Source of the DNA: Gentiana macrophylla
Lineage: Eukaryota; Streptophyta; Magnoliopsida; Gentianales; Gentianaceae
Direction: 5' to 3'
Length of the DNA stretch: 64,000 bases
NCBI GenBank assembly: GCA_026214975.1
Contig: CM047813.1
Location: forward strand, 30,406,589-30,470,588
Made by a program: the position numbers and the translations under genes. Positions 9,239 to 21,681 of this stretch are shown in pieces. The notes under the pieces were generated by a model that saw nothing but the letters and a program-made list of their open reading frames with translations, was not told the origin of the DNA and made no database searches. How positions within the stretch are numbered: the first letter of the stretch is position 1; the number at the start of each line of letters is the position of its first letter.

Positions 9239-11829
9239 TCAATCAGGCAAAGCAGTTCCCCTTTCGAGATTGTTCTTAATCTCCAATGTGTACTTGCCAA
9301 ATGCACGTTCTATCTTCTTATTAAAGTGCTCGTTACGGTCATTGATAGAATCAATGTCCTTTTCTTCACGGTACCTTCTCCTCCTGCTAAACGAGTTTCG
9401 TTTCTCCTCCCTCTCTTTCATATCCTTCACCATTTTCTCTATCTTATCTTCTGAAATCTTTGGTGCCTACAACAACCAATCAGAGAACACACCATCATCT
9501 CGGGACCACATTTCTTCATCAGATAAGAAGCAAAACCGGAGGAGAAGAATCATGGTGCAACAGGCAGTGATTTGAACAGTTATACTATGTGGATGGGGTA
9601 TGATGTGACCAACCCACCCTCCTCCTCCTTCACATGGTAGTAGGATTGTTCAGGGGTGAAATGGTTACATCACACCCGCATAAAACAATCTCAAATCAGC
9701 GTTGCGCCATAATTCGTCTTGAACCAGAGAACCAACTGAAAAAAGCGCACTTACCTTTCCATACTGGAGACTCGAAGCATCCCTATAAAATTCTGGATCA
9801 CTTTCTTTCATCTTGTTGTATTCATCAATGTTGACTTCAATTTTCTTTGTCCGTTTCTTGTATGCGTCGTATAAAGTTTTCTGATTGAAGACTGAGAAGA
9901 ACAATATGTAAGGTTTGTTAGATTTTATATCGAAATTCATCAATCGAAACCACCATTTCATTGTTTTTGAATCAAGCATATACCAGATAAGCCATGAGTA
10001 GATCATTCATTTCGTCCTAACACCAGACTATAATATTGAAAGAATCAAATGAATTTCTAATTCAAATTACAGTTTTTTTAATAAAAAAATCAGCATTCAT
10101 ATGCACAAGCAAATACATACGGTGGGTGGGGGGGGGGGGGGGTAAGTGTAAGCATCTTACCATCCCAGCCAACTGGAGCAGGATCCTTTTCCCATTTCTT
10201 ATACTTTGACTGTGCCATTTCTTCTGTATCTAACATATATGCTTTACTCATATCCAAACCATTTGAATCTAGAAGTCTTCCGATTTTCTTCTTTCTCTCC
10301 TCAATCCACTTCTGCTTAGAAATGCCCCTAGACTCTTCTGGAGGCTCCATTCTTTTTTTCTCAGATACCATGGCAGTTTGATTTGCCTTTCTAGCCTCAT
10401 TCTGCATGAAAACGTCACATCAGAAAAGCTATACTAGAAACAACTTAACTCTTAAATGCTACATATATGGATACAATAGTTCCCAAAGACTTAAAAATCT
10501 GCATTAACTTTATCAAGAACTACTGTTCCTACCATCTTTAGCCTCAGCTCAAATAACTTTTTCTGTCGTCCAGTAAGATTTGTCAAATCTCCTGCATTTT
10601 CTTCAGGATCACCACTCGCATACCCGGGGGAATTTTCTATCTGATTCTCTTCTTGGCCTTGCAAACTTTCACCATCATCCAATGTGGAAGCTGTACTAGG
10701 CTTAACACCATCATCAATGACCTTTGTTACTCCTGGCACAGGTGTTTATAGGTATGAGAAATCCGTGATAAAATCTTAGCTGTTCTTTTTACATCAATTT
10801 TACATAAAACGGGACAAGGCAAACGCTACACATATAGAAAGATTATACATAATAAAAAAGAATCACCATGGACTAAAAGCCTCTACAAGCAATAAGTCAA
10901 TAACAACCAAACCATCATTCAAGTATAGCAAAAAAACATAAGACAATTATTACAAAAAAAAAAAAAAGTATGTTGGTAGATCATAAAAAGCTTTACTGTT
11001 TCACAAGCCAAAATTTGTGGTATGAGAATTGGCTAACAATCTATCATAGTCAGACATTCCAAGTGTATTTCAGAATACAAGTGGATGGAAATGCTAAAGA
11101 ATTGTTACACACACAAACAAGAACCTCAACACTCAAGTTTTACTGATAAAAAATAGATGGGTCAGCTAGGAACAAGAAAAGAGTTATTGATTGAAGAGCT
11201 TCAAGCTTCCACATACAGAAAATACAGAGTATGGTAACTACTCAGTCTTGCACACAGGGCCACTTATTAAAAGAAATACTGACTAGCATTATACAGGTTT
11301 AGGATTTAGGGCTCCAATTTCTGCTATGTTATCTTATCAATCAAAAGCAGACAAAATGGAATTCTAAGGCTAGGCAAAAGTGATAAATAACAGCAAATAT
11401 GGTGGGAAATCCCTAAATAGATCACTCGGAACCAAACATCGCAATAGTTGAACAAAGTTAATATCTCAAGAATAAAAGGACTTCTCATTCAAGTCGATTA
11501 AGAAAGAAACCCCAAAAAGAACTGAAGAACCAGTGAATCGGCATTGTATAGACCAACAACATCCAAAGCCTGGTAATCCACACTAGCAATACTTCAACAT
11601 ACACGATTAAAAAAAACATGAAAAAGCGTATAATAACAGTATGCTACTTTTACCTACTATCCAGGAGTCCAATGGTGAAAAGAAATTTATCTGGTTGAAA
11701 CTAACCTGTATCGTCCCTGTTTAGCATTTTCTTGGCTTCTGCAATTATTCTGAAACAAAACTCACTACATTCATGGTACGGATTTGATGCATTCCTGCAA
11801 TCAGGATGCACCCTTCCTTCTTCAGACAT
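9239..11829 (-). CDS. SYF2: pre-mRNA-splicing factor SYF2
   Basis: A complete minus-strand gene with coding exons 11829-11706, 10732-10533, 10401-10161, 9891-9755 and 9466-9239 (309 aa plus stop). All junctions are GT-AG and the phases agree. SYF2 (GCIP-interacting protein p29) belongs to the Prp19-associated spliceosome complex and acts in the nucleus in splicing and cell-cycle progress. The N-terminus has the plant-type Cys/His pattern [18 protein letters not shown]. An acidic linker follows, then the SYF2 domain: [68 protein letters not shown] and a basic C-terminus with [10 protein letters not shown] and [13 protein letters not shown]. The start is the first ATG after a good acceptor (ttgcag), so a 5' UTR intron lies just upstream. 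The first coding intron is long (about 970 bp). No break was seen. Confidence 0.93.
10128..10143. repeat. poly(G) run in a SYF2 intron
   Basis: About 16 G in a row on the + strand, preceded by ggtgggt. In the SYF2 transcript it is a poly(C) run about 20 nt past the 5' splice site of the intron spanning 10160-9892. The DNA could form a G-quadruplex on the + strand. Confidence 0.85.
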
Positions 11830-12400
11830 CCTGCAAGGTACAGTATAAAATTTTATCTGACCTGTAACCTATATCCAATCTTGTCAAAGAAAAAAGTAAC
11901 CTGTATTTAGCTAAATAATTCAAAGAGAGAGCCTTTTCAGTTCATATGAAGCAAGCATACTCTCCATAATCGACTTAATGTAAAAATTAGAACACAAATA
12001 CAGAACTCTTTTCAGATAAAATCCTTTCTAAACCAGGTCAAATTTCTAGAGCCCAGAACAAAATATTCACCAAATTGATATCAACCGAACAGCACCATTC
12101 AAGAAAGAGTATAATGAAATTCCCAAAAGGATTCTGTCCAATTACAGCCCCAAATCATTAGAACAACAAAATCGATAAACCATAATCATACCTTGGTTCT
12201 TAGAATTAAAATCAGAACCTTTAAAAGTGAAACCAACGGAAAAGGAAAACAAAAATTATAAAGTTTATAAATGCAATTACTCTATAACGCAGTCCCCCAG
12301 AAGTTAAAAAGAGCTATGTAGAATTGAGGCTCCACCGGAGATTAGATTAGAGACGCCAAGCCCGCTGCCGGTGAATCAGACTTTCGGGCCGATATCAATA
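11830..12400 (-). promoter_or_regulatory. SYF2 5' UTR intron, first exon and promoter region
   Basis: The coding ATG at 11829 directly follows an acceptor (acttgcag-like, 11831-11840), so the transcript must start in an upstream exon. A GC-richer segment at about 12290-12400 is the likely first non-coding exon and core promoter. The same segment is copied at about 15060-15210 by the tandem duplication. The exact donor and transcription start cannot be fixed by eye. Confidence 0.5.
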
Positions 12401-13029
12401 ATCCGGGTCTATTTTTTTTTTTTTTCCAAGAGCCCCGTCATAATTATAACGTCATAATAATAATAATTAAAAACAGGAAAAATGATAATTGAGGTCTTAT
12501 ATGAAATCGTGATTATTTCAAAAAAAAAAAAAAAAAAAAAAAAAACAAAATAAAGATACTCTTGACAATATTATTGTAAAAATGATAATTTATCACAAGC
12601 AACGGTTAAAGCACATGTGAAAAATAATACTTGATTATTACCGCACATGTAATCTATATTTTTCGAGAGTCGATCTTATTATCTTTTTTTCTTTTTTGAA
12701 AACAGATCTTATTATCATTTTAAAAGTCGATTCTTGTTTAATAAAGTTGGTTTTATGATCAACCATTGAAAAATCAATCCATGCATTTGATAGAAATAGT
12801 TATCAGATATATATCACAATATAAAATGATATATCTTAGCATTGGTTAGAAACCATAGTAGTGCCAAAGTAGATCTGCAAAGAGATGTGTTGTGTCTGTT
12901 AATTTAGGCGCTCTAGTAAAAATTGTACACTGGTTTTTGGTGTTGTGTTATATATTGATAAGATACAGTAGTGGTAAGAAAATAAAAATCATTATATTTT
13001 TTTATGATGGAGCATCATTTCACACAACA

Positions 13030-14275
13030 CACAATATTCTGACTCAACATAAGTCAGAATATGGTTGATTAATCTGATTTTAATTTCAGGCCGAAGTTAA
13101 GTATTTTCTAGACCGAATACAGGTCAAAAAGCCCATTTCATGTATCTTCCATGATACGTCAAGCCCAAAATGAGCCTGCGGCCCAAGAGACACAGGTGAT
13201 ACGCCTAGCCCGGAAAGGAACCCACGGATTCACATTGGCCTCTGCGTGGTGCCCAATAACGAATAAGTCGTCATCGCCCAATCGATTCGCAGACTTCATA
13301 AGACGGACTAGGCCGGGCATCAATCCAGCTCGCCCTACGTCTCTACGATAGTTATCATTGGCAAGGCACTGAGGGCCGGCACGAAGCACTCGGGGCCAAT
13401 AACTCGCCTACAACCATGCATGCGCGGCTTTCGACCGAGCCTGCTTAATTAGAAAAACAGGAGTTAGTGCTCGACGGTACAATCGAGAAGCCCGCAATGG
13501 TTATCACGAAGCTCGCCCAATCAGATGCGGTTACGTCGGCTATGTAATTAATCACTCTTTGTAACTGTAATCTCATAGTCCCGATAAATAGCGGCACTAT
13601 ACCCCGAAAGGGACAGCTCATATCATAATTAACACAAAGCAGACAACCTCTGCCAATTTGTCGACGGTCGAGCTAGCCCATTTATAGTTTTATTGTCGTC
13701 ATACCGCCTTCATATTTTTCTTGAGTACCATAGTATATCACCGGAAAAATCATACGCATCCGCCTGATGTCAACTGGTAAAATTACCCAAACGTGTTTGT
13801 GATATTTCTGACAATATCAACAGGGTCCTCGGTTCACATGGTCCGCAACCTCATAAGCCGGGCCGGGCCGAGTTCACATCTAGCTCGCCTATCACCCTAG
13901 CGATATGCATCATGGCAGGGCAAAAAGAAGCGTCGATCGTCCGACACCCGACTTGGACCAAGCCCGCTAAAAGGAAGTGACAATTAAGGCGTGATGGTTA
14001 TAGCGATTAAAAGCGCGATGGTTACCTTGAAACCGTCGAATACCTCGACCAATCGAGAATGACACATTAGAGTTTATTATTCCTCTTAACCGTTGTACTT
14101 ACGCCTATACATAGCAACACTTTTTCCTTGTAAAGGACAAGCTATTTGACAATTGCAATAAAATCGTGCCAATTTGTCGACTCATTTAGCTCTCGTTTAA
14201 TTCTCTTTACTCATATTTTATATTGTAATATTTATGTGCAACATCAGTTGGCTCCGTGTTAAGATGGGTTCCTAG
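13030..14275 (+). repeat. LTR-like repeat, copy 1
   Basis: Non-coding sequence with LTR-like features: a TATA-type stretch (ataaatagcggc near 13586), a polyadenylation-like CAATAAAA near 14155, and an end ...CAACATCA followed by TTGGCTCCGTG, which could be a worn primer-binding site. Two related sub-segments ending in AATTTGTCGAC (about 13660 and 14185) suggest two overlapping LTR fragments. No coding region adjoins it. The same segment is present in copy 2 (about 15790-17105). Confidence 0.35.
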
Positions 14276-14303
14276 TTTCTTGAAAGTTGGAATTGAATAA
14301 ACG

Positions 14304-14306
<3 letters not shown>

Positions 14307-14371
<65 letters not shown>
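14307..14371. repeat. (AT)n microsatellite
   Basis: About 32 AT repeats, at the same position in the duplicated unit as the compound repeat at 17159-17263. Confidence 0.95.
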
Positions 14372-14373
<2 letters not shown>

Positions 14374-14483
14374 CTGAATCTTATGAAGATAGTGGGAGCT
14401 ACAATCTGGGTTTGTGATCATTTTAATTAAGTGATACAGTGAGATGGAAATGTTCTCAAAGCAAGAGATCTGTGAAATACAAA

Positions 14484-14769
14484 TGAAACGAAAGAAAGAA
14501 TGCGTAAGTAATTATTCAAAGAATAATTCATAAGTTAAATTACAATGCTACTGATCATAGGGTATTTATAAATTCATACACCTCATGAATCAGTTAAAGG
14601 TAAGTTACAAGCGGTTATAGTAGAATTTAACGAAATAAGTGTTTTCTATCTAAATGTATTCTCACGACTATCTCGGTGATCGCTAAGTCTTCTCGGTAGT
14701 TTGTTTGAGTTTTCAAGAGATCACTTGCCTTGCACTCAACACTTTCTTCACTCATATATCTTTGTAACA
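14484..14769 (-). repeat. copia-1 3' LTR, duplicated copy
   Basis: The paralogue of the copia-1 3' LTR at 17375-17655, carried by the tandem duplication. On the minus strand it starts TGTTACA and ends near ...TTTCA. About 120 bp of copia internal sequence (to 14891) remain attached on the high side, and the rest of the element is absent. Confidence 0.75.
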
Positions 14770-15789
14770 CCCTTTCAAGTGAGAGTGATACATGATCAGA
14801 TTGCACTCAAAGACTTTCTTCAGCTACTAGAACTTTGAAATATTTTTGAAATGCCCAACTTGTCCAGCAGATATGTGCATCCAAGGCCTTCAACCGAACA
14901 GTACCATTCAAGAAAGAGTATAATGGAATTCCCAAAAGGATGCTGTCCAATTACAGCCCCAAATCATTAGAACAACAAAATCGATAAATCATAATCATAC
15001 CTTGGTTCTTAGAATTAGAACCTTTAAAAGTGAAACCGACGGAAAAGGAGAACATAAATTATAAAGTTTAAAAATGCAATTACTCGATAACGCAGTCCCC
15101 CAGATGTTAAAAAGAGCTATGTAGAATTGAGGCTCCACCGAGATTAGATTATCGACGCCAAGCCCGCTGCCGGTGAATCGACTTTCGGGCCGATATCAAT
15201 AATCCGGGACTAATTTTTTTCAAGAACCCGGTCATAGTAATAATAATAATTTTTTGATAATAATAATAATAATTAAAAAAAGGAAAAGGAAAAAGGAAAA
15301 ATGATAATTGAGGTCTTACTCTTGACAATCCTATTGTGAAAAATGATAATTTATCACAATCAACGGTTGAAGCACATGTGAAAAATAATACTTGATTTTT
15401 ACCGCATACTTAATCTATACTTTTCTTTTAAGTCGATATCATTATCTTCTTTTTTTTTTTTGAAATAGATCTCAGTTATCTTCTTAAAAGTCAATTCTCC
15501 TTTAATAAAGTTGATTTTGTGATCAACCTTTGAAAAATCAATCCATGCATTTGATAGAAATAGTTATCAGATGTGATATCACAATATAAAATGATATTTT
15601 TAACATTGGTTAGAAACCATCATAGTACAAAGTAGATCTGCAAAGAGATGTGTTGTGTCCCTTAATTTATGTGCTCTAGTAAAAATTGTACACTGGTTTT
15701 TTGGTGTTGTGTTATATATTGACAAGATACAGTAATGGTAAGAAAATAAAAATCATTATATTTTTTTAAGATGGAGTATCATTTCACAC

Positions 15790-17105
15790 AACACACAATA
15801 TTCTGACTCAACATAAGTCAGTATATGGTTGATTAATCTGTTTTTTATTTCAGCCCGAAATTAAGTGTTTTCTAGACCGAATACAGGTCAAAAATTCCAT
15901 TTCATGTATCTTCCCTGATACGTCAAGCCCAAATGAGCCCGCAAGTGATCAATTGGGCTCCTAAATTTAGGCCCAAGAGACAGATGATACGCTTAGCCCG
16001 GAAAGGAACCTGCGGATTCACATTGGGTCTGTACGTAGGCCCAATAACGAATAGGGTCATCGGCCCAATCAGTTCGCACTTCATAAGCCAGACTAGGCCG
16101 GGCATCAATCCAGCTCGCCCTACGTCTCTACGATAGTTATCATTGGCAAGGCACTATGGGCCGGCATGAAGCAATAGGGGCCGATCACACCAAGCCTGCT
16201 TAATTAGGCAAACAAGAGTTAATGCTCGACGATTACAATCGAGAAGCCCGCAACGGTTATCATGAAGCTCGCCCAATCAAATGCGGCCATGTCGGCCATG
16301 TAATTAATCATGTTTATTACGCATTAATCACTCTTTGTAATTGTAATCTCCTAGTCCCTATAAATAGCGGCACTATACCCCGAAAGTGACTACTCATATC
16401 ATAATTAACACAAAGCAGACAACCTCTGCAATTTGTCGATGGTCAAGCTAGCCTATTTATTGTTTTATTGTCGTCATACTGCCTTCATATTTTTCTTGAG
16501 CACCACCGTATATCACCGGAAAAATCATACGCTTCCGCCTGATGTCAACTGCTAAAATCACCCAAATGTGTTTGTGATATTTCTGAAAATATCAACAAGG
16601 TCTTCGGTTCACATGGTCTGCATCCTCATAAGCTGGACCGGGCCGTGTTCTCATCCATCTCGCATATCACCTAGCGATATGCATCATGGCAGGGCAAAAG
16701 AGCGTCGATCAGCTAAACCTACATTCCGCCCTCTACGGGCCGACGAGGAGCATTAGTGGGTTCCCTGCTCGACACCAACTCGACTGTCCGACACCCGAGT
16801 TGGACAAAGCCCGCTAAAAAGGCAGCAACAGTTAATGCGCGATGGTTATAGCAGCTAAAGCGCAACGGTTACCTTGAAATTGTCGAATACCTGACCAATC
16901 AAGGAATGACACAGTAGTGTTTATTATTCCTTTAAACTGTTGTACTTACGCCTATACATAGCAGCACTTTTTCCCTTGTAAAGGACAAGCTATTTGACAA
17001 TTGCAATAAAACTCACAATTTTTTTTTTTGACTCATTTAGCTCTCATTTAATTCTCTTTACTCATATTTTATATTGTAATATTATGTGCAATATCGCTTG
17101 GCTCC
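15790..17105 (+). repeat. LTR-like repeat, copy 2
   Basis: The counterpart of the 13030-14275 repeat within the second copy of the segmental duplication. It has the same TATA-like and CAATAAAA elements, with small indels. No gene was seen in it; the open frames there are fortuitous. Confidence 0.35.
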
Positions 17106-17156
17106 TTGTTAAGATGGGTTCCTAGTTTCTTGAGACTTGGAATTGAATAAACGCCG

Positions 17157-17266
<110 letters not shown>

Positions 17267-17374
17267 GAATCTTATGAAGACAAGTGGGAGCTACAACTGG
17301 GTTTGTGATCATTTTAATTAAGTGATACAAATGAGATGGAAATGTCTCACAGAAGAGATCTCGTGAAATACAAA

Positions 17375-17655
17375 TGTAAACGAAAGAATGAATGCGTAGT
17401 AATTATTCAAAGAATAATTAATGAGTTAAGTTACAATGCTATTGATCATAGGGTATTTATAGCTTCATACACCTCATGAATCAGTTAAAGGTATGTTACA
17501 AGCGGTTATAGTAGAATTTAATGAAATAAGCGTTTTCTATCTAAATGCATTCCGCTGACTATCTCAGCAGACTGCTAAGTCTTCTGGTAGTCTACTGAGT
17601 TTTCAACAGTCAGCTGTGTGCACTCCGCACTTTCTTCAGCTCATATACTGTAACA
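17375..17655 (-). repeat. copia-1 3' LTR
   Basis: A 281-bp LTR that starts TGTTACAG on the minus strand and ends near CGTTTACA. It shares long stretches with 32447-32738, including the segment around ACCGCTTGTAAC and a TATA-like CTATAAATACC. Confidence 0.75.
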
Positions 17656-18964
17656 CCCCTCTCAAGCTGGGAGTGATACATGATCAGCTTGCACTCAGCA
17701 CTTTCTTCAGCTACTAGAGCTTTGAATATTTTTGAAATGCCAAACTTGTCCAGCAGATATGAGAAGATATGTGCGTCCAAGGCCTTGTTGAGAATGTCAG
17801 CAAGTTGTTCTTTGGTGTTGACCGGAAGCAACTTGACAAGTCCAGACTTGACTTTGTCTCTTACAACATGACAATCAATCTCAATGTGCTTTGTTCTTTC
17901 ATGCAACACAAGATTATGAGCAATGTGCATAGCACTTGCATTATCATAGAAGAAAAGAGCACGCAGCTGTAAATGAATTTTCAAATCTTGTAGAATGTAA
18001 ACTAGCCACTGAAGTTCACACACTGCATTGGCCAAAGCCCTATATTCAGCTTCGGAATAACTGACGGGTATAGTAGTTTTTTAGCTTTCCGAGAAATAGG
18101 AGCATCCCCTAAGAACATCATGTAGCATGATACTGACTTTCTTGTTTCAGGACATCCATCCCAATCTCAGTCAATAAATCCTTTAAAATAATGTTGTTCT
18201 GGGCTGGAAAGAATATGCCTTGACCGAGATTATCTTTCAAATACCTCAGCAGTCTGTGTTGTGATTTTCAGTAGGAGTATCTAAAAATTGACTTAGCTGC
18301 TTAACTACAAAAGCTATGTATGGTCTGGTGAAGGTTATGTGAATCAGCTTACCCACTAGTGATATGTAGGCAGTATTATCATCCAATAATGGTGAATTTC
18401 CATGTTGTAAGGACTGCTTGGACTCCATAGGTTTCTTTGCGGTTTTAGCCCCAAAATATCGTATTCTTCTACGAGGTTTAGAGTGTACTTTCTTTGAAAA
18501 ATAGAAATGCCCTCGAAGTGTCCGTAGCTTCAATGCCTAATAAATATCTTAATTCTTCAAGGTCTTTAATGGTAAACTGTTGATGCAATGCATCTTTTAC
18601 TTGCTGAATCAACCGAGCATAGGACTTGCTGCTATTATATCATCTACTACCTTCATCCCAAATATAAGTCCCTCTAGAAGATTTCATATAAATTAAGGAA
18701 GTGGTTGAATGTCATAAATTTTAAGGTAAATGTCTATAATACCCTTTGACAATCATTAATGAAATAGTTGTTAAGTAATGAAAATCGGTTGGATTCATGA
18801 TAAATCAATAAATGTTCCATTGGTAATGTAGAATGACTAATATTGTGGGACAAATCTAAAAGTGTAGGAAGCCATATATTTTGGGATGGAGGTAGTACAT
18901 AAACTAGCTTAGCAATAAAAGATTGTCCCGAGCCTTTGGTGAACAAACAATGATCGTTCTTTGA
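17656..18964 (-). pseudogene. copia-1 RNase H and 3' half of reverse transcriptase
   Basis: On the minus strand, 18035-17610 reads as copia RNase H (ANAVCELQWLVYIL, FYDNASAMHIAHN, ERTKHIEIDCHVVRDK, QLADILNKAL). The frame runs through the 3' LTR start. Upstream (18533-18246) is the end of the reverse transcriptase region with YISLVGKLIHITFTRPYIAF. The 18540-18646 and 18898-18964 pieces hold the RT active-site area, split by a Stowaway MITE so that LVYV lies on one side and VDDII on the other. Several frameshifts and stops are present. Confidence 0.85.
18647..18895. mobile_element. Stowaway (Tc1/mariner) MITE inside the RT active site
   Basis: A 249-bp element with terminal repeats CTACCTTCATCCCAAATATA and, at the other end, the inverse of CTACCTCCATCCCAAAATAT. 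This is the Stowaway consensus type. It is flanked by the TA target duplication (18645-18646 and 18896-18897). It interrupts copia-1 exactly within the codons of the YVDD motif. Confidence 0.92.
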
Positions 18965-18969
18965 CTAAA

Positions 18970-20375
18970 TGATAACGCTCTAAATGCTATCATTAAGTGA
19001 ACCTTTATTTCCCCGAATCATGCTTGAGAGAAGGTAGATAAGCTTATTATTGTGAAGAATATGTGTTAAACACCAAGTGCATGTTCCTAGGTATACAATT
19101 TTGCATCTGTGTTATTATCCCGTGGATTTGGTATCTTTTTTTGTCTTGTTTCTAACACTTTTCAGGATGTATCGAAATCTGGAGCAATTGAGGATGGATC
19201 TGGACCGAGAGAAGAGCATCGGGCCAAGTTGAGAAATTCCAAGAAGATATTTGCCAGAAAAAGGAAGAAAAACTGGCCCTATTAATCGCGGGCTAGGCCC
19301 GATTAATCGAGGCCTTGAAAAGACATGAAATCGAAGTCTGCCGCCTCTACTAGGTCGGTTAGAGTTTTATTGAGTCTTAAGTTGGCTATTGAGCCTATTT
19401 AAAGTGTCAGAAACGATTGTAATCATATACATAGGCATTACTATCATATCATATACACTTTTGTAACTTTTCATTGATGAATAAAGTTCCTTTAGCTTTT
19501 GGTGATTTATTTTCTGGTTTCCTTTCCTCCTTGTCAACTCTAGCTTGAGTGGATCAAGCTAGATCTCCATAACCGAAGGTATAAAGCTTTGAACGTTCCT
19601 TTATGTCTTTATTATGGTGGATCTACTTGTATTTACGTGTTATAGTTAATCTGCATGTTTAACTACCCCGTAATTTAAATGAATTAAATAGAACGAATCA
19701 ATGTAGATTCCAGAATAGGAACCAACGCCCTCAATTAATCGGCGGTCTTTACCTATTAATCGAGGCAAATTTTAGGTCCCCATAATTTGGAGATTCAGCG
19801 TCAGCTACGTTGATCGACAAGATTAATTAGGTCTGGCCAATCTAATATTCGTATATCGTAAATTAACATGAAGGACCGTTAGTGAAGTGTTAATTAGGAC
19901 ATTGTCTTGATGGATCCCTAGGAACGTGCTAGTCATAGTCGATAGCTGCTTAAGGAGGTTTTCGGTCTTGAGCCGGCATCTCTAGAACTTATGGCGTGTG
20001 GGCTAATACAACCAATGAAGGAGGTCAGTCGCATATAGATTGTCTGTTGTCCTTACAGTGGAAGTAGATAGGGTTAGGAGATGCACCCGTAGCTAAAACT
20101 GGATTAAAACGTCTAATTGATTTAAGGAAATTATGTGGGGAAGTAAACATAATGATTAACTACACCAAGTTAGTAGATAGGTGGGATGGGGAAGGAATAC
20201 CATGTTTCTTTCTATGCAAATTGTTGGTCCATGACTGGATTTGTCTTCTCAATTAGGTTAGATTCGCTTTATACTTGAGTTGCATTGTCTCTGTGGGATC
20301 GACCTTGATTCGCCTTTGCTATACTACGATTGACCTAGTATTCTTGCTAGTATAAGCGACTTACATGCGACATCA
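18970..20375 (+). repeat. Athila-1 5' LTR
   Basis: A 1406-bp LTR from TGATAACGCTC to ...GCGACATCA. It is closely similar to 27661-29030, with small indels. It contains paired ATTAATCG motifs near 19281/19302 and 19734/19755. Confidence 0.93.
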
Positions 20376-20380
20376 AGCTT

Positions 20381-20398
20381 TTGGTGCCGCTGCCGGGA
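20381..20398 (+). promoter_or_regulatory. Athila-1 primer-binding site
   Basis: TTGGTGCCGCTGCCGGGA lies 5 bp after the 5' LTR end. It resembles the Athila primer site complementary to the 3' end of tRNA-Asp (TGGCGCCGTTGCCGGGGA), with a few differences. Confidence 0.75.
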
Positions 20399-20580
20399 CA
20401 ATGGCCAATTTCGAGAATAAACGCATTTAACTCTAATTAAGAAGTTGTGGTTTTCTTTTAATTTTTCTTCTGGAGTCTTGAGTCGTCCTAAAATATAGCT
20501 GCATTGTTTTACTTCCATAATGAGAAATTCTGAGCCCGATTTACCGTGGGTTACCCTCGATTAATCGAGGTTCAGAAAAT

Positions 20581-21350
20581 CAAGTTCTGACAGCCTCTGT
20601 GATTATGTGTATATCCCTGTTAGTTTTAGTTAGTAGGTCCGCAACAGTTGGGCCCAATCCCAACTGAGGCGGAAGTTGCTAACCGTTTTTTTCTTTTGTC
20701 TCTTTAGAAAGAATACAGACACTTTGGAAATTTGTTCAAGAGGATTTGAAAAAGGCTAGACGAGTCAAGCACAATGCCTCGTAAAGTATTGAACATCAAA
20801 CCAATCTCTATATATCCATGCTCAAAGGTTAGAGGGCAGTATGAAGGAGATAAGAAGCGTGTGGAGAAGGAGAAAGAAGCACTTAAACGGGAAGCCGAAG
20901 AGAGCCTACATGAGTACGAAACTTATCGCCCATGTGAGTTCCCTATTGAAAGTTCTGACAGCCTCTGTGATTCTGTACGTAAGTTCTGACAGCCTCTGTG
21001 ATTCTGTGTATATCCCTGTTAGTTTTAGTTAGTAGGTCCGCAACAGTTGGGCCCAATCCCAACTGAGGCGGAAGTTGCTAACCGTTTTTTTCTTTTGTCT
21101 CTTTAGAAAGAATACAGGACACTTCGGAAATTCGTTCAGTAGGATTTGAAAAAGGCTAGACGAGTCAAGCACAATGCCTCGTAAAGTATTGAACATCAAA
21201 CCAATCTCTATATATCCATGCTCAAAGGTTAGAGGCAGTATGAAGGAGATAAGAAGCGTGTGGAGAACGAGAAAGAAGCACTTAAACGGGAAGCCGAAGA
21301 GAGCCTACATAAGTACGAAACTTATCGCCCATGTGAGTTTCCTATTGAAT
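20581..21350 (+). repeat. approximately 400-bp tandem duplication in the Athila-1 leader/gag region
   Basis: The unit starting AGTTCTGACAGCCTCTGTGA at about 20581 is repeated from about 20982, with the same order of landmarks (CCTGTTAGTTTTAG, GGGCCCAATCCCAACTG, AATGCCTCGTAAAG, GAAGCCGAAGAGAGCC). A short extra copy of the start motif lies at about 20951. The second copy continues into an open frame (21260-21493) with an acidic DSDDLEEDLD stretch, probably gag remnant. Confidence 0.88.
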
Positions 21351-21681
21351 TGATTGATGTATCTTCTGATTATGATTCCGATGATCTTGAAGAGGATCTT
21401 GACACTATGTTTTCCAAGCCTGAGGATTACCCGGACTCGGATACCATAGTGAAGTTAGGAGACCCAGGGACGTTTCGACTCGATCTTAATTAATGGTGTA
21501 TCTCAGTAGGATTAGGACTCGTGACTGGTTCAAATTGCAATATTCTTCCTTTTTCCCTCTATCAAAAAGCAAAGATTCAGTAACCTTGGACCAAACTCGG
21601 TCCATGACTTTTGTTGATCGTACCCGAGATATGCCAGCAGGGTTTCTAAAGAATTGCAAAGTCAAGGCATGAGGATTCACG

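Larger units (their letters stand above)
12085..14891. repeat. tandem segmental duplication, copy 1
   Basis: The first copy of a unit of about 2.8 kb. It starts inside the SYF2 5' region (CAACCGAACAG...), runs through the putative SYF2 promoter, an intergenic LTR-like stretch and a TA microsatellite, and ends with a copia LTR and a short piece of that element's internal 3' end. By eye it differs from copy 2 by about 4% over the first 330 bp. It carries a 58-bp A-rich stretch (about 12500-12557) absent from copy 2. Confidence 0.9.

Noticed and set aside
13151..13389. Open frames on both strands in the duplicated intergenic block (also 15923-16136)
   Set aside because: They overlap each other on opposite strands, differ between the two copies by frame-breaking indels, and lie in LTR-like non-coding DNA.
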